Shown: positions 54,378-62,508, counted from the stretch's first letter. The stretch: 64,000 nt of DNA from an uncultured Oscillospiraceae bacterium (GCA_934448295.1 CAKSEY010000016.1:17972-81971); one strand, 5' to 3'. Program-made: numbers and translations. Notes: generated from the sequence alone by a model not told the origin.

Positions 54378-54617
54378 TCACAATTTTTTGTCGTTTTTCT
54401 TTTCGGAACTCCTTGAAAAACTGTCCTTAGCAGGCGGTTTTGTGACTTTGGCTGCCTTTTCGCCCGAAAGCTCGTCAAAGGTCACCTTTTCGCGAGTATT
54501 TTTCCGGGCAAGGTTGTACTTTTCCGCAAAGCTGGACGTGATCTCCCTCATTGCGTCTGAAGGCTCAAAACGGGAATAATCGAAAATCTCCGCTATGCGC
54601 TTTTCCGTGAACTGCAT
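54378..54617 (-). CDS. Small charged protein with KVTFDEL motif
   Basis: About 79 residues from ATG 54617 (MQFTEKRIAEIFDYSRF), which has GGGGTGGTGATA just upstream; an in-frame ATG ten codons earlier is possible. Residues 1-45 are probably helical. Then comes 'REKVTFDELSGEKAAK' and a basic Ser/Lys tail ending NDKKL. The motif also occurs in the 185-aa and 911-aa proteins. It has its own candidate sigma-dependent promoter at 54699-54728, and its coding end reaches the -35 region of the pilin promoter. Function unknown. Confidence 0.65.
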   Translation of the reverse strand: MQFTEKRIAEIFDYSRFEPSDAMREITSSFAEKYNLARKNTREKVTFDELSGEKAAKVTKPPAKDSFSRSSEKKNDKKL

Positions 54618-54698
54618 TATCACCACCCCAATGCGGTTTATTCTCAATCCGCGCCGCTGTTTATCCGCGAATTTCCCGGCGCGATATTGGCTTCACTT

Positions 54699-54728
54699 GT
54701 TTATACGAAGCTCTCCCGCTTTCGTAAC
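54699..54728 (-). promoter_or_regulatory. Candidate alternative-sigma promoter of the small KVTFDEL gene
   Basis: Minus strand: GTTACGAAA from 54728 and CGTATAAAC at 54707-54699 (G of GTATAAAC at 54706), giving 22 nt between first bases. It lies between the sigma gene end and the small gene. Confidence 0.65.
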
Positions 54729-54769
54729 AAAAAAACAGCGCGCTTCTGAAAAACAATGAATTTCCCGGC

Positions 54770-55264
54770 TCAAAGCAGCTCCCCTATCAATTCCCTGAGC
54801 TTTGTCAGCGCCCTGGAGTGGGTCACCCTGGCGTTCGCCTCGGTCATTCCCATCATTTCGCCTATCTTCGAAAACCTGAATCCGTAATAATACCGCGCAA
54901 CGATTATGTCGCGCATTTTTTCCGGCAGCTCCCGGAGCGCCTTTGCCAGCAGCTCCTGCTGCTCCGCCATTACTATTCTGTCTATCGGTTCGTCAGTCAT
55001 TGGTATCTCCAGTTCGTCAATGTCCTCGGTGTCCCGGCGCTTCCTGAAATGCTCTATGAGCGTGTTCCTCGTGATAACGAAAACCCATGTCGAAACGGAG
55101 GCCTTTTCCGGGTCGAAGCGCTCTATATTCGCAACGACCTTTACAAAGACGTCGGACGTAAGCTCCTCCGCCAGGGCATGATTATGTATCCTGTTAAATA
55201 TGTATCCGAACACTTTGTTCTTGTAATCCCGGTACACCTGTTCGGACGAGATATGAAGATCCAT
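54770..55264 (-). CDS. Small sigma-70 family (ECF-like) RNA polymerase sigma factor
   Basis: A 164-aa sigma factor with only regions 2 and 4. Region 2: 'FGYIFNRIHNHALAEELTSDVFVKVVANIERFDPEKASVSTWVFVITRNTLIEHFRKRR'. Region 4: 'LRELPEKMRDIIVARYYYGFRFSKIGEMMGMTEANARVTHSRALTKLREL', the helix-turn-helix that reads the -35. It lies 39 bp downstream of the LuxR-type gene on the same strand with no terminator between, so it is probably co-transcribed. No anti-sigma gene is adjacent. Its likely targets are the three GTNAC / GTATAAAC promoters around it. Confidence 0.92.
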   Translation of the reverse strand: MDLHISSEQVYRDYKNKVFGYIFNRIHNHALAEELTSDVFVKVVANIERFDPEKASVSTWVFVITRNTLIEHFRKRRDTEDIDELEIPMTDEPIDRIVMAEQQELLAKALRELPEKMRDIIVARYYYGFRFSKIGEMMGMTEANARVTHSRALTKLRELIGELL

Positions 55265-55303
55265 ATAATTACTCCTAACCTGTTTATGCGCTATGTGGCT
55301 GAA

Positions 55304-57664
55304 TCAAATTATATTCAGATTTCTCGCCGCGAGAACCGCCTCTGTGCGGCCGCTGACGCCAAGCTTTCTGTACGTTTCCTGCGCGTGGAATTTCGCCGTG
55401 CGCTCGGTTATGCCGAGCCGCTCGCCTATCTGCTTCAGCGTCAGCCCGTCCGCCTGCATTCCGAGGATCTTCACGGCGGTCTCCGAGAGCGCCGGGCAGT
55501 TTGCGATTTTCGTTTTCAGATAAACGGGGTACCGCAGCGAGATCTTCCGGGTCTCGTTCAGCATTTTTTCAAACCAGCCGCCGTCCTCCGTGAATTCTCC
55601 CCGCACCGCGTCCAGCAGCGGATAAACCGCCGCCCCGTGCTCCGAAACGATCCTTATAAAACCGTACCCGGCGATTTTCCGGAGAGCCTCCAGAAAGCCG
55701 TTTTTCCAGGAGCCCTTGCTGCGGTATACGACGATCGCCTTCAGAACGGCAAGCTCCATGGAAATGTAAGTCCTGCCGTACAGCTCCGCGTAATCGGAAA
55801 GCCGGTCGATAAGCGCCAGCGCCGGCGCGTACCTCTCCAGCGCGATATAGCAGCGTATCTTCGTGAGGTACTGGTAGCGGAACAGCACGAAAAAATCGTT
55901 TTCGTCCGGCGCGCCGTTCCGCATCCAGTCGTTCACCGTGCCGAAATCTCCGTTGTACAGCGCGATCCTGCACAGCATGGCGTCGATGTTTTTTCGCAGC
56001 TTAAAGAAATATTTCATATTTGCCATGCGCCCGCGGAAGTTTTCGATAAGCTCCCTCGCTTCGCCGCTCTCGCCGTTTATCAGGTAAAGCCGCGCCATGA
56101 GTCCGTATGCCGCGAACATCATGCTGAAATTGATATCGCCTGTTTCAATCTGGTTCCTCGCCTTTGAAATAAGGGTAGATATCTCATAGGAATCGCCGCC
56201 TCTTTCATAAAGGCTCTCCGCAAGCCCAAGGTTAAGAAGCCCCTTTCCGTAAGAGCCCAGGAACGCCGAAATGTTCTTTCCGTATTTCTCCGCGATATCC
56301 ATGTCCCTTTTTGTCCACTCGCAGAAATCCTTTCCGCCGTTTATCAGCGATGGAATACAGTTTGTAACGGAAAGTTCGGGGAATGTCGCGCCCTTTTCCC
56401 TCATCAGTACATACTCGCTCTGTATCATTTCAAGGATATTTTCGCTGCCCCTGTGCGGCAGCGCGAGGTCAAGGTACGCAGTCTCCACTATTATTTTGCG
56501 CTTTTCCAGACCGCCGGCGGTCTTAAGGCGCTCTTTCAGCCTGCCGTACCAGTATTCGCTTCTTTCGACGTTCAGCAGCGCCGAATAAAGCAGCGACATT
56601 GCCGCGATAAGGCACGATTCGCTTTCTATTTCACTGTCCGGGAGCGCCAGGTAATACCTGCGCATCTCATAGAAAAAGCCGTAATCGGAATTTACTTTCG
56701 CGTTTCTTACAAGCAGGTCGCGTATTTTATCCGCGTCATGGCAGCTCTCGTAGAATTCTATCGCCTTCGCCTCGCTGCCGTTCATTTCATAGTACAGCGC
56801 GATGTTTCTTATAAACCCGTTTATCTGCTCCTGCGAATAGCGGCGCTGGAGCTCCTTATAAAGCGCCTGCCGCATAATGGGGCGCATGGTGTAGGTCTGG
56901 CCGTTTTTCAGCAGGAAATTTCCGCTTTCCTCGGCGCGCGCGATAACGTCGCCGATATTGCTTATCCCCGTCAGCACCCTTGCAAGCTCGATATCGAAGC
57001 GATCCACCAGGGACAGCTTCATAAGCATCTCCCTGACCTCGTGCTCAAGCCAGATAATGACCTTTTCGCTCAGCAGATCCATAAATGTGGAGCGTATCTT
57101 GCTGAACAGCTCATTATCTACCGGGGAGCCGTTAAACGTCTCCACCAGGGTGAATTTTACAATAAAGCCGTTCCCCTGGCATTTTTTAACAATGAAATCA
57201 ATATCTCCCTTTGAGATATTTATTCCGGTATGCGCCAGGTATTCCATAACGTCGTCGCTGGTGAGCGCCAGATCGTTCTCTGAAATAAGGACGAAATTGC
57301 TCCTTATGTAGGCTTCCCTGAGCCACCCCGGGACGTTGCTCCTTGAGATCAGCACGAGCCAGATATCGTCGCGCCCGGCGAACTCAACGACCTCCCGGCG
57401 CTTTTCCTCGTTAAAGAGCAGATGCAGGTCGTCTATCACAACGACCGTCGGCGCTTTTTTCCCGCTCGCCGCGTTTATCACGTCCGCGTAATCCCAGGAT
57501 TTCTCCGCACAGGACGCGTAAAAATACGGCTTGTGCAGGAAGTACTGCCTGACAAACTCTGTTTTCCCAAAGCCCGTTGCGCCGTAAATGTAAACTACAT
57601 TTTTAAAAGGCTTACATGCGTTCATCTTTTTCAGAGCCTGGCGCTGCGCTATATACCAATCCAT
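55304..57664 (-). CDS. MalT-like LuxR-family transcriptional activator (STAND-type)
   Basis: A 786-aa regulator. The N-terminal NTPase has Walker A 'YGATGFGKTEF' at residues about 28-38 and Walker B 'VVVIDDLH' near 75. Helical repeats of TPR/MalT type fill the middle. The C-terminal LuxR helix-turn-helix is 'LTLKQIGERLGITERTAKFHAQETYRKLGVSGRTEAV' (about 740-776). MalT-type proteins act as ATP-dependent switches that bind an inducer and activate promoters. An 18-bp palindrome covers its own weak -35 region, which suggests autoregulation. It is upstream of, and probably co-transcribed with, the sigma gene. Confidence 0.9.
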   Translation of the reverse strand: MDWYIAQRQALKKMNACKPFKNVVYIYGATGFGKTEFVRQYFLHKPYFYASCAEKSWDYADVINAASGKKAPTVVVIDDLHLLFNEEKRREVVEFAGRDDIWLVLISRSNVPGWLREAYIRSNFVLISENDLALTSDDVMEYLAHTGINISKGDIDFIVKKCQGNGFIVKFTLVETFNGSPVDNELFSKIRSTFMDLLSEKVIIWLEHEVREMLMKLSLVDRFDIELARVLTGISNIGDVIARAEESGNFLLKNGQTYTMRPIMRQALYKELQRRYSQEQINGFIRNIALYYEMNGSEAKAIEFYESCHDADKIRDLLVRNAKVNSDYGFFYEMRRYYLALPDSEIESESCLIAAMSLLYSALLNVERSEYWYGRLKERLKTAGGLEKRKIIVETAYLDLALPHRGSENILEMIQSEYVLMREKGATFPELSVTNCIPSLINGGKDFCEWTKRDMDIAEKYGKNISAFLGSYGKGLLNLGLAESLYERGGDSYEISTLISKARNQIETGDINFSMMFAAYGLMARLYLINGESGEARELIENFRGRMANMKYFFKLRKNIDAMLCRIALYNGDFGTVNDWMRNGAPDENDFFVLFRYQYLTKIRCYIALERYAPALALIDRLSDYAELYGRTYISMELAVLKAIVVYRSKGSWKNGFLEALRKIAGYGFIRIVSEHGAAVYPLLDAVRGEFTEDGGWFEKMLNETRKISLRYPVYLKTKIANCPALSETAVKILGMQADGLTLKQIGERLGITERTAKFHAQETYRKLGVSGRTEAVLAARNLNII

Positions 57665-57710
57665 CCAATGACCTTTCTGTCATATATGATCCTACAAACC
57701 ACTTCTTTGT

Positions 57711-57756
57711 ATTATAACACAAAATAAGACATATTTCTACTGTCCGAGCGGACAGT
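57711..57756 (-). promoter_or_regulatory. Promoter and operator of the LuxR-type gene
   Basis: Minus strand -10 TATAAT at 57716-57711 with a poor -35 at the usual distance. The perfect dyad ACTGTCCGAGCGGACAGT (57739-57756) abuts the -35 position. A weak -35 plus an adjacent palindrome is typical of an activator-dependent promoter, here probably autoregulated. Confidence 0.6.
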
Positions 57757-57945
57757 GTAAACACGTTTCATCTTTTTTGGTAAAATCGCACAATATTTAC
57801 TATGATATTTGGTATATTTGCCCTTATGCGTTACGAGTGGGCTGCTCCAGCCGCATATCCGCGCCCGGAATCCCCGGGAAGCGGCGCTGTTTTTGTGCCG
57901 AGCGCCCCTTATAAATACACTGCCGTCGAATTAACAGGGTACTTT

Positions 57946-57958
57946 CGGACAGTGTCCG
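57946..57958. promoter_or_regulatory. Second CGGACAGT-type dyad
   Basis: CGGACAGTGTCCG is a 13-bp dyad sharing the CGGACAGT half-site with the palindrome upstream of the LuxR-type gene. It lies 65 bp before the candidate -35 of the 911-aa gene. Confidence 0.5.
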
Positions 57959-58022
57959 TATTGCTCCGCGTCCGGAATATGACCGCGTTTTTATCGCGGA
58001 ATTTATATTTTCCGGTTTCATT

Positions 58023-58052
58023 GTAACAAAACTGGTTTTTCTTCGTATAAAC
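58023..58052 (+). promoter_or_regulatory. Candidate alternative-sigma promoter of the 911-aa gene
   Basis: GTAACAAAA from 58023 and CGTATAAAC at 58044-58052; the G of GTAAC and the G of GTATAAAC are 22 nt apart, identical to the other two promoters. The start codon follows about 55 nt downstream. Confidence 0.65.
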
Positions 58053-58108
58053 AATCAGAAATCACTCACAAATCATTCAAAACTCAATAATTTCACGGAG
58101 GTTATATT

Positions 58109-60844
58109 ATGGCAAACATAAAAACAGGCGCAGATTTTATCAAGGAAGCGATAAACGTCGGCTACGGAGACGCGGCAAACTGGACCATTGACAATTGGAA
58201 CGACCAGATAGCCGAACGCTTCAATTCCGGCAGAGAGCTCTACAGCTTCAGAATCACCGATATAACCGAGAAATCCATTCTCGGCGCCACCGGAAACTAT
58301 TTCGGCATGATAAAGATGATGAACAACCTTGACCGCATCATCGAAAACGAGACCGACCCCGTCAAGAAAGCCATGGCAATGGCTGTAAGGCACGTTGGCT
58401 TCCCCGAGTGCGAAAAGATCATCGAAAACAACACCATCGAGTCCATCAAGGGCTTCCGCAACGAGATCATCAACAACCCCGAAAATAAGGTCTCGCCGAA
58501 AGCGATCAAGGAGTTTGACGCAAGAGTTGCGGTCTCCAACAGGGCGGTCACCGGCAGACCTAATTTCGGCAACGTATTCGACCCGAACGAGGTAAGATAC
58601 GAGGATATTCCCTCCAACGAGCAGCTTGTCCTTATCCAGACGCTTATCGGCTCGTTCATGGACAGAAACATTTGCAGGGACAGGGCAGGCGAGGTGCTCC
58701 CCGAGACGCAGCCTATGAAGGATCTGCTCGGCAGGATAAATTCCTGCGCAGCGGGCATTATCGGAAAGATAAACGGCGAAAAGGGCGCGAACTTCAAGCC
58801 CTCCGACGACCGCGAAAAGGCGGATTTCGAGGCGCTTAAAAATCAGGTAAAGGAATATTCACCCAAGCTCAGAGCCGAGTACTCGGACGAGATAAAGGGC
58901 TTCTCGACGATCGCCAAGTTCGCAGAAATGAATATTACGCCCAGCATGAGCAACGTTACCCTCACCCTCGACAAGAATCCCGTCGTAACTACCACCGCCG
59001 AGGCTTTCACCGAGAAGCAGAAAAACGGCTCCCTCTCCTTCGCTGAAATCGAGTGGGGCGAATCCAACATCGATAATATGGTGGAGTCCATTTACACCAC
59101 AGACGAGCTGAAACAGCTCAAATCGGCGGGGATCGACCCGGCTATGGGTATCCTGGTTGACGGAAAGCCGCTCGACTGGAAGCCCGGAAAACCCACGACC
59201 ACCCTTGAAACCGCAAAGACAAAATGCGAGATAGTGTCCAAGGCAATGCAGGGCTCAAATCTCAGCGTGACAAAGATCGTCCCCGATGGAATGGGAGGCT
59301 TTAAGGCAGGCTACTCCGCCGCCGCAAAGACGGATCTCTCGATGAACACAGAAAAGCGCTCCATCTGGACGATACTCAAGCAGCTTTTCGGATTCATCTT
59401 TTCGTTAAAGGATAAGGTAGCCCAGGCGAATAAGGAAGCGGAAACTTATTTCGTCGATAATTCTCAGGTCACCACAACGGCAAGAAAATCCATTGAAGCC
59501 GCCCAGCTAAAGGAACTGAAAACCGAAAGGGAAAACGAGACCAGCGCTATGGACGTTGATTTCTATTCTGCTGTCTATCCCACGACCGAAAAATATCCCA
59601 ACACACTCGACGCCATCTCAGCGGGAATCCAGAAGGACGCCGCGTTCTCGTCAGGCATCAACCCGAAATCCACCAACGAGATACTCCAGACGCTCAATCG
59701 CTCTCCATCCCGCGTAAACCTCGCGATAGTATACGGTTTGTCAAAGGGGCACTCCTATGAGGACCTGACCGCGAACACCGCCGAGGCTAAGGCGCTCCGC
59801 CAGAACGTCGGACGGGATTTTGTCGAGGAGTTCAAGGTGTGCAGGCTCGAAGAATACGCTAAATCAAAGGGTCTGGAAGCCGACAGCGCAGATACCAGAA
59901 AGCAGTACAACGACTTTGTCCTCGGAAAATTCGAGAATGTTGAGAGGATACTTGCAAAGGGCTGCGAGGAATATGTAAAGCTGCCCATCACAAAGCTCGA
60001 GCCCAGTGAGCGCACGGATTATATCCACAACGTCAACAGTTTCGACAAGGTCGCGAAAATGGCGAAGGACATTTCGCAGTCGTTTGCAAGCTTAAAAACC
60101 AACTACCTTGCCCCCACCGACCCCAAGGTCTCAAAGGCGTTTGAAAGAATGTCAGCCGTATTCAACTACACCTCCTCGCAGCTTGAACCTGTCACCAAGC
60201 TCGGAATGATCAACGACAATTATTTTAACTTCATCCAGTCCGACGAGTTCGTTCATCCCGGAGACGAGCCCGTCATACCCGTTGTTGACTCCGCCTCAAA
60301 GGGAAGGGCGTTCATGACCTTCTTCAACGAAAACTCTGAACACATCAGAACCGTTGACGACCTCAACAAAGACAAGGATCTCAGCGAGAATATCCTCGCG
60401 CTTGCCTTCGCCTGCTACGAGCCCTTCACGAATTCATCGGCGTACCTCGCTAAGCAGGAACTGAAAGCGTTCATTCCCTGCGATGCCCCCTACAAACCTA
60501 TTAAAGTAAACCCGCAGACCAAGAAGATCGAAGCGTTCGGTGCATTTACAAGCTACCAGAACCTCTATAATTTGGTGAAAGCCGACAGCGACAGCTTTAC
60601 ACAGGCGTTTGATGAATACAGCAAGATACTCCCCGAAAATCAGAGGAATCTTCCCCTTTCCGAGAGGATCGAAGCGATAAAGGCGGCTGAAGCTATTGAG
60701 AATACCGTGGAAAAAACAGCCGAGGTTCCCAAGAAGAAGATTGCTTTCGCCGATCTTGTAAGCGAAAAAAACCAGATCAACGAAAAGCCCAAGGAGGCCG
60801 CTCCCAAGGAAAAGACCCTCGATTTGGGCGGAATGAAGAAGTAA
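58109..60844 (+). CDS. Large orphan protein (911 aa) of the T4SS locus with C-terminal KIAFADL motif
   Basis: Start ATG 58109 has GGAGG seven bases upstream. No signal peptide; the sequence is soluble, mostly helical and charged, with one short hydrophobic stretch (about 425-440, 'ILKQLFGFIFSLKDKV'). No known domain or enzyme motif was recognised. The last ~60 residues read 'EVPKKKIAFADLVSEKNQINEKPKEAAPKEKTLDLGGMKK', a basic tail with the motif shared by two other locus proteins. It is transcribed divergently from the LuxR-type/sigma genes from a candidate sigma-dependent promoter and is followed by a terminator. Candidate secreted substrate or cytoplasmic component of the T4SS; unproven. Confidence 0.8.
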   Translation: MANIKTGADFIKEAINVGYGDAANWTIDNWNDQIAERFNSGRELYSFRITDITEKSILGATGNYFGMIKMMNNLDRIIENETDPVKKAMAMAVRHVGFPECEKIIENNTIESIKGFRNEIINNPENKVSPKAIKEFDARVAVSNRAVTGRPNFGNVFDPNEVRYEDIPSNEQLVLIQTLIGSFMDRNICRDRAGEVLPETQPMKDLLGRINSCAAGIIGKINGEKGANFKPSDDREKADFEALKNQVKEYSPKLRAEYSDEIKGFSTIAKFAEMNITPSMSNVTLTLDKNPVVTTTAEAFTEKQKNGSLSFAEIEWGESNIDNMVESIYTTDELKQLKSAGIDPAMGILVDGKPLDWKPGKPTTTLETAKTKCEIVSKAMQGSNLSVTKIVPDGMGGFKAGYSAAAKTDLSMNTEKRSIWTILKQLFGFIFSLKDKVAQANKEAETYFVDNSQVTTTARKSIEAAQLKELKTERENETSAMDVDFYSAVYPTTEKYPNTLDAISAGIQKDAAFSSGINPKSTNEILQTLNRSPSRVNLAIVYGLSKGHSYEDLTANTAEAKALRQNVGRDFVEEFKVCRLEEYAKSKGLEADSADTRKQYNDFVLGKFENVERILAKGCEEYVKLPITKLEPSERTDYIHNVNSFDKVAKMAKDISQSFASLKTNYLAPTDPKVSKAFERMSAVFNYTSSQLEPVTKLGMINDNYFNFIQSDEFVHPGDEPVIPVVDSASKGRAFMTFFNENSEHIRTVDDLNKDKDLSENILALAFACYEPFTNSSAYLAKQELKAFIPCDAPYKPIKVNPQTKKIEAFGAFTSYQNLYNLVKADSDSFTQAFDEYSKILPENQRNLPLSERIEAIKAAEAIENTVEKTAEVPKKKIAFADLVSEKNQINEKPKEAAPKEKTLDLGGMKK

Positions 60845-60889
60845 CTCATTCTCCCCTGCGCTCTGAAAGCGCTCCACAATGATTTCACG

Positions 60890-60923
60890 AACAGGCATCT
60901 TTTAACGAAGGTGCCTGTTTTTT
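60890..60923 (+). terminator. Terminator after the 911-aa gene
   Basis: ACAGGCA pairs with TGCCTGT (extended with one mismatch) around an A/T-rich loop, followed by six T residues. Confidence 0.75.
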
Positions 60924-61042
60924 ATCTGTTTTCCGCGCGTCTGCCCGAAAAGCTGTCCCTGCAAGTTATTGACGCTTACAGGGACGGCACGGGCGGTTCT
61001 GTGGCAGTATGAGCTTTCCCGGTCAGCGCCGGGATTTTTTTT
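60924..61042 (+). ncRNA. Candidate small structured RNA or oriT-like inverted repeats
   Basis: Between two terminators. CTGCCCG / CGGGCGG encloses GTCCCTG / CAGGGAC, forming a nested double stem, then CCCGG / CCGGG with eight T residues at 61018-61042. No clear promoter was found, so this may instead be DNA-level structure such as a transfer origin, or a long leader of the next gene. Confidence 0.3.
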
Positions 61043-61102
61043 GCAGAAAATTGCAGTTTCCATTGAGGTAGAATGTTCAAAAAAACAGAAAGAGGAAATC
61101 AT

Positions 61103-62227
61103 ATGAACGCAATTTTTCAGCTGCTCAACCCGAACAATACAGTATCCATAAATCGTCCCCTTGCTCACGCTATCGGTCTGAACGAAGCGGTAGTTTACGG
61201 CGCGCTTGTCGCAAAATACTACTGGTACTCTGACCGTGGTATGCTCGATGACGGCTGGTTCTACTCTACCGCTCCTGATCTTCAGGAGAGCACCGCGCTT
61301 ACTGAGAAACAGCAGAAACGCTGCGTGGACGCGCTCGTCAAGCTGGGACTTCTGCGCTGTGAGCTGCGTGGAATGCCCGCTAAACGCAGCTTTTACATAA
61401 TTGAGGATATCGACCTTATCCAGAGCCTGCTTGCTGCTGGTGAAGCTGCTATGCGCCAAATCAAGCCTGCTGCTGCGGAGAGCTATGAGAAAAAGCGCAA
61501 GACCTCCGCCGAACCTACCGAAAGCACTGCCAGAATGAACGAATTTCTTGCAAAGGCGTTCGGTGGAACAATTCCCGCTGCTGAACAGCCCTCCGATGTT
61601 GATGTAACTGAAAAACCGCATAACAAAGCCGTTCTCCCCTGCTCCGACAAAAGGGCGGAGCAAGCACAGCCGGAAAGTGAAACCTTGCTCCGCCAAAAGG
61701 TAGGAGCAAGCTCCGCCGAAACGTCCGAGCTATACTCTAATAAAACTAAAGATAATAATCCTGATATAATCAATCCATCTATCACGCGCACGCGCGAGGA
61801 ACCCGAAGAAAGCTGCGTTCCGGCTGCCGATATGATTGATGGGATGGATTTTGAACAGCTTAAGGAAGAAAGGGCTTGCTATGCCCAAATCGTCCGGGAT
61901 AATACTGACTATGATATCCTGGTCGAGCAGTTCCCGGAACAGGCTGACGAAATCAACGAGCTGATATCCATAACGGTCGATGTGATATGTTCGCAGAAAA
62001 AGACTATCCGGGTGAACGGCGAGGAAAAACCGCATGCTGTAGTGAAAAGCCAGCTCCTTAAGCTCAACAGCAGCCATATCGAATACGTCCTTGCAGCGCT
62101 GAAAAAGAACACCAGCGACGTGCGTAATATCCGCAGCTACTTGATAACCGCGCTGTATAATGCTCCGGTCACTATGTCCAGCTTTTACAGAGCCGAAGTC
62201 AATCACGATATGTTCGGGAAACGCTGA
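61103..62227 (+). CDS. DUF6017-type replication-initiator-like protein of mobile elements
   Basis: A 374-aa protein from ATG 61103 (AGAGG seven bases upstream). The N-terminal winged-helix-like region, 'SINRPLAHAIGLNEAVVYGALVAKYYW', 'WFYSTAPDLQESTALTEKQQKRCVDALVKLGLLRCELRG', is typical of replication initiators of Firmicute integrative elements. The linker 115-235 is charged and disordered. The C-terminus, 'YAQIVRDNTDYDILVEQFPEQADEINELISITVDVICSQKKTIRVNGEEKPHAVVKSQLLKLNSSHIEYVL', matches DUF6017. It supports the idea that the T4SS block belonged to an integrative or conjugative element. Confidence 0.85.
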   Translation: MNAIFQLLNPNNTVSINRPLAHAIGLNEAVVYGALVAKYYWYSDRGMLDDGWFYSTAPDLQESTALTEKQQKRCVDALVKLGLLRCELRGMPAKRSFYIIEDIDLIQSLLAAGEAAMRQIKPAAAESYEKKRKTSAEPTESTARMNEFLAKAFGGTIPAAEQPSDVDVTEKPHNKAVLPCSDKRAEQAQPESETLLRQKVGASSAETSELYSNKTKDNNPDIINPSITRTREEPEESCVPAADMIDGMDFEQLKEERACYAQIVRDNTDYDILVEQFPEQADEINELISITVDVICSQKKTIRVNGEEKPHAVVKSQLLKLNSSHIEYVLAALKKNTSDVRNIRSYLITALYNAPVTMSSFYRAEVNHDMFGKR

Positions 62228-62266
62228 TTTTTCTTTTTCGGTCTGGAAACTGCTTTATGAAGCTGC

Positions 62267-62295
62267 TTGACAACATCGCACTATTCGGGTATAAT
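62267..62295 (+). promoter_or_regulatory. Consensus promoter of the 44-nt repeat RNA
   Basis: TTGACA at 62267-62272, a 17-bp spacer, TATAAT at 62290-62295. The predicted +1 (about 62302) coincides with the first base of the 5' hairpin. Confidence 0.85.
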
Positions 62296-62341
62296 GAGAT
62301 TGGACAGGAAAGCTGTCCAGGATGTTTGATTACTCATCTCA

Positions 62342-62473
62342 TCGTTGGGCGTTTCGCCGCCTGGATCAAAGAGCGAGTGTTTTTATCGTTGGGTATTCCG
62401 CCGCCTGGACTAAAGAGCGGGTGTTCTTATCGTTGGGTATTCCGCCACCTGAATTAAAGAGCGGGTGTAAAAG
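62342..62473 (+). repeat. Three 44-nt tandem repeats
   Basis: Perfect period of 44. All begin TCGTTGGG and share GCC.CCTG and AAAGAGCG.GTGT segments. Copies 2 and 3 are closer to each other than to copy 1. There are no spacers, so this is not a CRISPR array. Confidence 0.9.
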
Positions 62474-62483
62474 TAATCAGCAG

Positions 62484-62508
62484 AATGCCGGGAAAACCCG
62501 GCATTTTG
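62484..62508 (+). terminator. Terminator of the 44-nt repeat RNA
   Basis: Perfect 9-bp stem AATGCCGGG / CCCGGCATT with an AAAA loop, then TTTG. Confidence 0.85.

Larger units (their letters stand above)
57665..58108. other. Divergent regulatory region between LuxR-type gene and 911-aa gene
   Basis: 444 bp without a credible gene. It holds the LuxR-type promoter and 18-bp palindrome (57711-57756), a second site CGGACAGTGTCCG at 57946-57958, and the candidate sigma-dependent promoter at 58023-58052. A short plus-strand open frame here lacks a ribosome site and family features. Confidence 0.6.
62302..62508 (+). ncRNA. Noncoding RNA with three 44-nt tandem repeats (orphan antitoxin-like RNA)
   Basis: A complete RNA gene: consensus promoter, a 5' hairpin GGACAG-GAAAG-CTGTCC starting at the predicted +1, a closing stem TGATTACT (62327-62334) / AGTAATCA (62472-62479) that encloses three 44-nt repeats (starts 62342, 62386, 62430), and a terminator. 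Each repeat holds a 4-bp pair: TCGC/GCGA in copy 1, CCGC/GCGG in copies 2 and 3, a compensatory change that supports folding. No ribosome site or conserved open frame. The plan copies that of the toxI gene immediately downstream, but the sequence is unrelated. Likely an antitoxin-like or other repeat RNA; partner unknown. Confidence 0.65.

Noticed and set aside
57802..58026. 74-aa plus-strand open frame in the divergent regulatory region
   Set aside because: No ribosome site or family features; it overlaps the regulatory dyad and the candidate promoter.
62342..62473. Direct repeats as a CRISPR array
   Set aside because: Units of 44 nt abut without unique spacers, there are only three, they are flanked by a promoter and terminator, and no cas gene is present.
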